DNA of 20,034 bases, from positions 1 to 20,034 of the IMG/VR virus record IMGVR_UViG_3300032738_000019; one strand, given 5' to 3'. Shown here piece by piece: positions 15,550-20,034 of the stretch (position 1 is its first letter; each line of letters starts with the position of its first letter). The DNA comes from a virus. A program made the translations under genes and the position numbers. The notes under the pieces were generated by a model that was given only the letters and a program-made list of their open reading frames with translations, had not been told where the DNA came from and made no database searches.

Positions 15550-17894
15550 GGGGCGGGCGCCACCGGCCCCTCGCCCTTGACCACCGGCCCCATCGACCGC
15601 ACGCAGCGCGGGTGCGACAATGGCTGGTCCGCGGCCTCCTGGAAGCTCACCAGCCGCCCGTTGGCCACCAGCGGGTCATCGTGGAACGTCCAGCCGCAAC
15701 CCTCGCCGTCCCACACCCTGATCCCCGAACACTGCGCGTTCCCCTGAAAGCTCTTGATCGCGCTCAGGTTCTGCGCCCTCTTGGTCTCTGTCCTGGCAAT
15801 GGTCTCCCCGCGGTACATCCGCGCTGCCCTGTCGCCGTCTCGCCCGGCTGCCTCGGCGCGCGCAAAGATGCCGGGATACATGTGCCGACCTTCGACATAG
15901 GACCGGATGCGTCTCTCTAGGGCCTTGGCTCCGTCGCCGGCGATGCGCCCGTCGGCCAGTGCCCCGGTGATGGCCCGCCGCGTCTGATCCCCGATGCGCG
16001 TGATCCTCTGGCCGCCCTGCCGGATCATGTCCCGGGCCACGGGGTCGGGCAGCATCACGTTGACCGGCATGGCTAGCCGTTGCGCTACCGTGCCCAGCGT
16101 CGTGTTGATGATCTGCTCATAGTTGGCCTCGTACAGCGTGCGCAGCCCCGCTTGCTCCAGTAGCTCCTCGGGCACCTCGACCGTGACCACCTCGCCGCCG
16201 TCCGGGGTCATGCTGGTAGCCCAGGCCTCGTCTGGGTCAGGCTTCGGGACGGCCTCCTTTGCCGCCTCGCGCACCGTGATCTCTACGGCGTCAGCCAGCT
16301 TGACCAGCGCCCGGCTGACGTCCATCTGGAATCGCTTGGCCAGACTCCGCGCCTCGCGCTCGGTACGCTGCAGGTAGATGCGATCCGCGTTGCTGGCCTT
16401 GGTCTCGTCTGGGTACCGGGCCTTGCCGGCCCAGATGCGCTCATCCGAGCACAGCGTCTTGGTCGCGGCGCCCTCAAAAGGGCGCGCCGTCTCGGCGCCC
16501 GCCGCCCCCCTTCCGGGCGACTTCGCTGCTTTTTCGCCTTCGTCCTCGCCGTCATCGTCTGGCTCTTCGTCCTCTTCCTCGCCGCGTAAGTCCCCGGGGG
16601 CGATCTCGCCCTGGTCGCTGGTCGGCTCTGTAAGCTCCGGCTCGGGGGCGTCAGGTCCCACCTCCACCACGTTGATCGGCCGCAGGTAGATGTTGTCGCC
16701 GTCCTCGGGCGTCTCGCCCACGATTTCCTTGGCACGCAGAATGGTCATCCAGCCGCCGCGCACCGCTGTGTCCGTGCGCGTCCACTTGGCGTCTTCGTCC
16801 TCCTGCAGTACGCGTACCTTGCTGTCGTCAAAGCCTATCGCCGCCTTGGCCGGGTCCTCAAAGTCTACCAGCAGCTGCGACTCGACCTGCCCCCCCGTAA
16901 GGCGCTGCATCGGAATGATGTGTGACTCGTAGGCCAGCTCGCGCAGCTCGCGCAGCGTGGCCCCGACCTTGGTCTGCTGCATGCCCGTGCCCAGCCCCAC
17001 AACCGCCGCCGGGATGCCCATGACGGCACAGACGCGCTCCTCAGGGATCTCGCGCAGCTGGCCCAGGTCCATCTGCTGCGGCGACAGCGACACGATCTGC
17101 ATATTCATCGGCTGTTCCATGACCAGCGGCTCGCCGCGCTTGTCCCCGGTGAACTTTTGCCTAAAGTTCTCCTTGATCGCGTCCTGCTCGTCAGGGTTTG
17201 GCCCGGGTGTGCCCAGGTCCGCGCCGCTCGGGCTCAGGATCACCCCCGGCACGCCCATGTTTTTCAACAGCGCGGCGCTGAACGCCGCCGCCTCGTCATC
17301 GGTAAACACCTCGCGCCACAGCGACTGCAGCGGGGCCAGGCCCTTGCGCACGTTCTCGGGGTCCAGGCCCCATCGAAAGTGCACCACGTCCTCGGGCGCC
17401 AGGTGCTCCGTTTGGCCGTCTACGGTATAGTCATAGTGCGAGATATAGTCGGTGCCATGCTGTGACCAACGGGGCTCCGTCGTGGCCTGGGGCATCCACC
17501 ACAACTGCACGGGCGCGCCGTAGCCGTTGCGAATCTTGCGCCAGTAGGCGTTGCCCATGGTCTCCAGGTCGCCCATCGTGGCCTGCCACAGCAACTCGCC
17601 AGGATAGTACGGGTTCGGCCTCTCCAGGAGGGCCAGCAGCTTGTGCTGCTCCACGGCCTCCATGGCCCCCTCAGCGTTGCGCCTGAGTACCTGCACCGGC
17701 GCCTCGGGGAACGTCCGCATCACCCAGCCCACGCAGGCCATGACCACGGACGACTTGCGCCCCGTGCCCACCTCGGTCTGATAGTCGATGTCGCTCCGCG
17801 GCATGATCCACGAAGCAAAGGACCCCGCCCCCGGCCAGCGCATGGCCGCGCTAGCGGCCTTGTATGCCCGCCCCAGGCGTTGGATGATGTTCAC
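15546..17894 (-). CDS. Portal protein fused to a MuF-type minor head protein
   Basis: 782 residues from GTG 17892-17894, overlapping the terminase stop (GTGA). Residues 1 to about 430 are an HK97-type portal: an N-terminal strand region with SSVVMACVGWVMRTFPEAPV, NPYYPGELLWQATMGDLETMGNAYW, the EHLAPEDVVHFRWG motif, and EERVCAVMGIPAAVVGLG. An acidic hinge (EEEDEEPDDDGEDEG) occupies roughly 437-455. The C-terminal 280 residues are MuF/SPP1 gp7-like: TLGTVAQRLAMPVNVMLPDP, the RGETIARTETKRAQN helix (about 695-709) and the end CGWTFHDDP, LSHPRCVRS. MuF proteins are minor head components linked to genome ejection. Fusion of the two is known in some phages but unusual. Confidence 0.9.
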   Translation of the reverse strand: MNIIQRLGRAYKAASAAMRWPGAGSFASWIMPRSDIDYQTEVGTGRKSSVVMACVGWVMRTFPEAPVQVLRRNAEGAMEAVEQHKLLALLERPNPYYPGELLWQATMGDLETMGNAYWRKIRNGYGAPVQLWWMPQATTEPRWSQHGTDYISHYDYTVDGQTEHLAPEDVVHFRWGLDPENVRKGLAPLQSLWREVFTDDEAAAFSAALLKNMGVPGVILSPSGADLGTPGPNPDEQDAIKENFRQKFTGDKRGEPLVMEQPMNMQIVSLSPQQMDLGQLREIPEERVCAVMGIPAAVVGLGTGMQQTKVGATLRELRELAYESHIIPMQRLTGGQVESQLLVDFEDPAKAAIGFDDSKVRVLQEDEDAKWTRTDTAVRGGWMTILRAKEIVGETPEDGDNIYLRPINVVEVGPDAPEPELTEPTSDQGEIAPGDLRGEEEDEEPDDDGEDEGEKAAKSPGRGAAGAETARPFEGAATKTLCSDERIWAGKARYPDETKASNADRIYLQRTEREARSLAKRFQMDVSRALVKLADAVEITVREAAKEAVPKPDPDEAWATSMTPDGGEVVTVEVPEELLEQAGLRTLYEANYEQIINTTLGTVAQRLAMPVNVMLPDPVARDMIRQGGQRITRIGDQTRRAITGALADGRIAGDGAKALERRIRSYVEGRHMYPGIFARAEAAGRDGDRAARMYRGETIARTETKRAQNLSAIKSFQGNAQCSGIRVWDGEGCGWTFHDDPLVANGRLVSFQEAADQPLSHPRCVRSMGPVVKGEGPVAPAP

Positions 17895-19984
17895 CAGGAT
17901 CGCCAGCCTCGTCTCTTTTGTGCCAGGGCGCTTGAAACATATCTGATGGCGTCCATGGAGTGATCATTGTCCTTCACCGGCTTGTCGAGGGCCTGGCCAT
18001 CGCGCGTCTTGGCCCAGACGTAGCTCTCGAACTCACTCGCCGTGTTCGCGCAGGCTGGGTCCAGCGTCAGCCGTGGCAGCCCATCGCCCTGCACTGCCAG
18101 CCGCGCCTTGACGGCTTGTATGCCGTCCGTCACCGCGTTGTTCGCCGGCATAACGGGCAGACCCGCGTGGGCCATCGCTCCGATCAGGCCCGCCGCCGAG
18201 GGGTCCACGTAGAACCGCTCCACGGTGTAGCGCTCATGGATACCCACGCACTCGGTGACGAACGTCTCTTGGCGCACTTGGCGCTTGTAGAACTCTTCGA
18301 GCACGTGCGCCCTGCCGTCACCGTCCACCCCGATGACCAGCGCCACCGCTGGGTTGGTGTAGCCCTCGTCGACCCCGACCACGACGCGCGAGAACTCTGC
18401 CGCCTTACGGCGCTGTGTGTGCACGTCCCGGTCGTACTCGCCATAGATCAGGCCCTCGAAGGCCACGAACTCGCCGCCTAGCTCCTGGAGGGCAAAGTCG
18501 CCGCTGTAGGCCCTCTCTAGCGAGGCCACGAACTCGGGGGACAGGTACCAGTTGTCCTGCGTCCTGGCCTTGAATATGCGCATCTGATCGCGGCGTTCCC
18601 ATAGCCAATTGCGCCCCTTGGGTGTTGTCGTGATCCAGCACGGCCCAGCCTTGCCCCCGGCGCGCAGTCGGCCTATGAGGATGTCCCACGTCTGGCGATG
18701 GCATAGCGCGGCCTCGTCGATCCAAACGCCGCTCAGGTTTGGCCCGCGCAGTCGCTCGGGGTTGTCTGCGCTGCGAAACAGGATCTCGCTGCCCCCCTGG
18801 ACCGTGGCCACCATCTCGGCCTTGTTGAATCCCGTAAGGCCCCGGCCCAGCACCTCCCGGGCAGACCTCAGCGTTGCGTCCCGGAGCATGGGATAGGTTG
18901 GCGAGATCACACCGTAGAGGCCTGGATTCTCGCCACACTGGACCAACAGCTTGATGGCCCCCGCATACGTCTTGCCGCTGTTGTGGTGCCACAAGCCATG
19001 AGCTCGGTAGTGGTTGCCATCCGGCACTGACAAATCGTAGAAGTCACCGTGCCGTGAGTAGGATATAGTTGTTATTCTGTCCCAAAATGTGCTATAATAA
19101 GGCCATGAACAAGTCCGGGAACCATCGGGGCCGGGCCCGCCAATATGATTATGCTCTGATTGTGCACACCTTTCAGGAACTCGGGAACCAGCGCCTTGTT
19201 GCTCAGCAACTCGGGATGCTCCAGTCAACCGTATCCAAGATTCTGATTTCGCAGGGAATCCGAGTTGGCAAGGGCCGCCTACCTGTTCATCAACTCCCGA
19301 TGGATGAGATCGCAGACCGCTATCTGACGGGCGAGTCCACCATTGATCTCGGCCAGGCCTATGGCGTGTCACCCGAGGTAATCCGCCGACGCCTACGCTC
19401 TCACGGTACAAGTCGCCGCGGGCTAGTTGAGTCGCGCGCAACTGGCCCCAAGAATGCCCAGTGGAAGGGCGGAAAGAGTCAGAGAACGACCTTGCACTAC
19501 TATCGCCGCCAGTGTTATGAGGTCGCCGCAATCTGCTTTGGCCAGCCGCTCCCACAGGGATGGATAATCCACCACCTGGATGAGGACGCGACGCACAACG
19601 CTCCGACCAACCTCGTGGTGTTCCGCTCACAGAATGATCATGCCCGCTTCCATCAGCAGCTACGAAAGACCCAGCGGACAGGCGCGCAAGCGGACGCCAC
19701 CCTTCTGGCGTTAGGAAGCGGTGCTGTTCAGTTACCACAACCGCCGCGCCCGATTGTGTTTGAACACGATACAGATCAGCTCGCCCCTTCCGAAAAGCCC
19801 TCGACGCCATCGCTGGCCCGTGCAGCGTCGTAACTTGCCCCGCCGAGTCTCGCTCGGCAATCGGGACGCCCTCAACGATAGTCTCGGCGGCGACGCAGCC
19901 AATGCCGCCGATGAACGCCGTAAAACGCTCGGTACAGGCCACAAAGTCGTGCTGGGCTCCGTAGAGTTGGCGCGTTACCTCCAA
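17891..19984 (-). CDS. Terminase large subunit, interrupted by an in-frame intein
   Basis: 697 residues from TTG 19982-19984, with AGGA seven bases upstream; an in-frame TGA lies two codons before. The precursor has a 29-residue N-extein, an intein at residues 30-335, and a 362-residue C-extein, for a mature protein of 391 residues. The joined P-loop reads FIGGIG-SGKTYAGAIKLL. Other motifs: Walker B GVWIDEA (419-425), coupling motif WITTTPKGRNW (450-460), and RNase H-like nuclease residues in VVVGVDEGY (534-542), FYVDPSA (591-597) and DNDHSMDAIRY (672-682). It cuts and translocates phage DNA into the procapsid. Size and motif set fit a short TerL of the GTA/PBSX-like type. Terminase activity would require splicing. 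Confidence 0.93.
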   Translation of the reverse strand: MEVTRQLYGAQHDFVACTERFTAFIGGIGCVAAETIVEGVPIAERDSAGQVTTLHGPAMASRAFRKGRADLYRVQTQSGAAVVVTEQHRFLTPEGWRPLARLSAGSFVAADGSGHDHSVSGTPRGWSERCASRPHPGGGLSIPVGAAGQSRLRRPHNTGGDSSARSFSDSFRPSTGHSWGQLRATQLARGDLYRESVGVGGLPRVTRHRPGRDQWWTRPSDSGLRSHPSGVDEQVGGPCQLGFPAKSESWIRLTGASRVAEQQGAGSRVPERCAQSEHNHIGGPGPDGSRTCSWPYYSTFWDRITTISYSRHGDFYDLSVPDGNHYRAHGLWHHNSGKTYAGAIKLLVQCGENPGLYGVISPTYPMLRDATLRSAREVLGRGLTGFNKAEMVATVQGGSEILFRSADNPERLRGPNLSGVWIDEAALCHRQTWDILIGRLRAGGKAGPCWITTTPKGRNWLWERRDQMRIFKARTQDNWYLSPEFVASLERAYSGDFALQELGGEFVAFEGLIYGEYDRDVHTQRRKAAEFSRVVVGVDEGYTNPAVALVIGVDGDGRAHVLEEFYKRQVRQETFVTECVGIHERYTVERFYVDPSAAGLIGAMAHAGLPVMPANNAVTDGIQAVKARLAVQGDGLPRLTLDPACANTASEFESYVWAKTRDGQALDKPVKDNDHSMDAIRYVSSALAQKRRGWRSW
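19069..19098 (+). promoter_or_regulatory. Sigma70-type promoter for the antisense HNH gene
   Basis: A -35-like TTGTTA (19069-19074), an 18-base spacer and a perfect TATAAT (19093-19098) with TG one base upstream (TGCTATAAT, extended -10). The predicted transcription start is about 19105, the A of the HNH ATG, giving a leaderless mRNA. The promoter sits inside the C-splicing coding region, or immediately at its edge. Confidence 0.75.
19105..19833 (+). CDS. HNH homing endonuclease on the strand opposite the terminase intein
   Basis: 242 residues from ATG 19105-19107. A TTG at 19069 and an ATG at 19087 are earlier in-frame starts but lie upstream of the predicted +1. Residues 15-55 and 66-100 are two helix-turn-helix segments (GNQRLVAQQLGMLQSTVSKI; TIDLGQAYGVSPEVIRRRLR). 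Residues 115-183 form an HNH nuclease: the KNAQWKGGK loop, WIIHHLDEDATHNAPTNLVV (His156, His157, Asn165, Asn169) and SQNDHARFH (His179, His183). The core ends at about 19653. The remaining 59 residues, Pro/Ala/Ser-rich, are antisense to the intein's N-splicing segment and may be an acquired tail. Predicted to cleave intein-free terminase alleles. It is the only plus-strand gene. Confidence 0.9.
   Translation: MNKSGNHRGRARQYDYALIVHTFQELGNQRLVAQQLGMLQSTVSKILISQGIRVGKGRLPVHQLPMDEIADRYLTGESTIDLGQAYGVSPEVIRRRLRSHGTSRRGLVESRATGPKNAQWKGGKSQRTTLHYYRRQCYEVAAICFGQPLPQGWIIHHLDEDATHNAPTNLVVFRSQNDHARFHQQLRKTQRTGAQADATLLALGSGAVQLPQPPRPIVFEHDTDQLAPSEKPSTPSLARAAS
19842..19858 (+). promoter_or_regulatory. Perfect 6-bp inverted repeat just after the HNH stop
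   Basis: GCCGAG (19842-19847), five-base loop, CTCGGC (19853-19858), nine bases after the TAA. There is no T tract, so it is not a standard intrinsic terminator. The same bases encode intein residues 43-48 on the minus strand. A weak stop or an RNA-stabilising hairpin is possible. Confidence 0.35.
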
Positions 19985-19987
19985 GGC

Positions 19988-20034
19988 TCATTCCTGCGGC
20001 TTTTCTGCCCGTACAATGTTGACCACAAGCGGCG
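19988..20034 (-). CDS. End of the gene upstream of the terminase, possibly terminase small subunit (partial)
   Basis: Only the last 15 codons are inside the window: PLVVNIVRAEKPQE followed by TGA at 19988-19990. The next start, TTG of the large terminase, is three bases downstream of the stop. Small terminase subunits usually precede the large one and often end in a short strand of this kind, so this is the likely identity, but the fragment is too short for recognition. Confidence 0.45.
   Translation of the reverse strand, partial: PLVVNIVRAEKPQE

Larger units (their letters stand above)
18980..19897 (-). mobile_element. Intein in the terminase P-loop, lacking an in-frame endonuclease
   Basis: 306 residues from Cys30 (codon 19895-19897) to Asn335 (18980-18982), followed by Ser+1 of the extein. 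Block A is CVAAETIVEG. Block B is VVVTEQHRFLTPEGWRPL with the TxxH motif (Thr85, His88). Block F/G is FYDLSVPDGNHYRAHGLWHHN with a penultimate His and terminal Asn. The N-splicing part spans about residues 30-112 and the C-splicing part about 300-335, 119 residues together, a mini-intein size. The 187 residues between are Ser/Arg/Gly/Pro-rich, without LAGLIDADG or HNH motifs, and are antisense to a true endonuclease gene. Insertion interrupts the ATP-binding P-loop. Confidence 0.9.

Noticed and set aside
19069-19104. Upstream start codons (TTG 19069, ATG 19087) of the HNH gene
   Set aside because: They lie within or before the promoter and encode part of the C-splicing strand in antisense; the -10 box would be inside the coding sequence. 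Kept as an alternative only.
1-20034. CRISPR arrays, tRNA or rRNA genes, insertion sequences, integrase or attachment sites
   Set aside because: No short spaced repeats, cloverleaf-like sequence, transposase or recombinase motif was seen. The only direct repeats are those inside the tape measure and lipoprotein genes.

Overview
The window is a stretch of a GC-rich tailed-phage (HK97-type siphovirus) genome or prophage. Almost all genes lie on the minus strand in one tightly packed morphogenesis block with ATGA, GTGA, TAATG and TAGTG start/stop overlaps. Reading in the direction of transcription (from high to low coordinates) the order is: end of a gene just upstream of the terminase (possibly the small subunit), large terminase, portal fused to a MuF-type minor head protein, seven small genes, prophead protease, HK97-fold major capsid protein, a long repeat-rich fibre-like lipoprotein, a small structural-type protein, a decoration-like protein with a signal peptide, head-tail adaptor, head closure protein, HK97 gp10-like neck protein, tail terminator, major tail protein, tail assembly chaperones G and GT (-1 frameshift), tape measure protein, distal tail protein, and a Gp37-like tail protein cut by the window start. 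No integrase, lysis, replication, tRNA or CRISPR features were seen. The host cannot be fixed from the sequence. Shine-Dalgarno sites, TTG/GTG starts and a lipobox indicate a bacterial host.

The most unusual feature is in the terminase gene (17891-19984). Its ATP-binding P-loop is split (GGIG / SGKT) by an in-frame 306-residue intein with Cys1, a TxxH block B, a block F and a terminal His-Asn followed by Ser+1. The middle of the intein, where a homing endonuclease domain would normally sit, contains none in the sense frame. Instead the opposite strand carries an HNH homing endonuclease gene (19105-19833, +) with two helix-turn-helix segments and an HNH core. The HNH core lies almost exactly between the two splicing half-domains, and the sense frame across it stays open. 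A consensus-like promoter with an extended -10 ends six bases before the HNH ATG, so a leaderless antisense transcript is predicted.

Other points of interest are a portal-MuF fusion, an intrinsic terminator abutting the prophead protease ribosome binding site, two structural-cluster proteins with export signals (one a lipoprotein of tandem repeats, one a signal peptide joined to an apparently complete capsid decoration protein), a cluster of seven small genes two of which are partial paralogues, a -1 discontinuity near the end of the tape measure gene, and four exact 210-bp repeats inside the tape measure gene.
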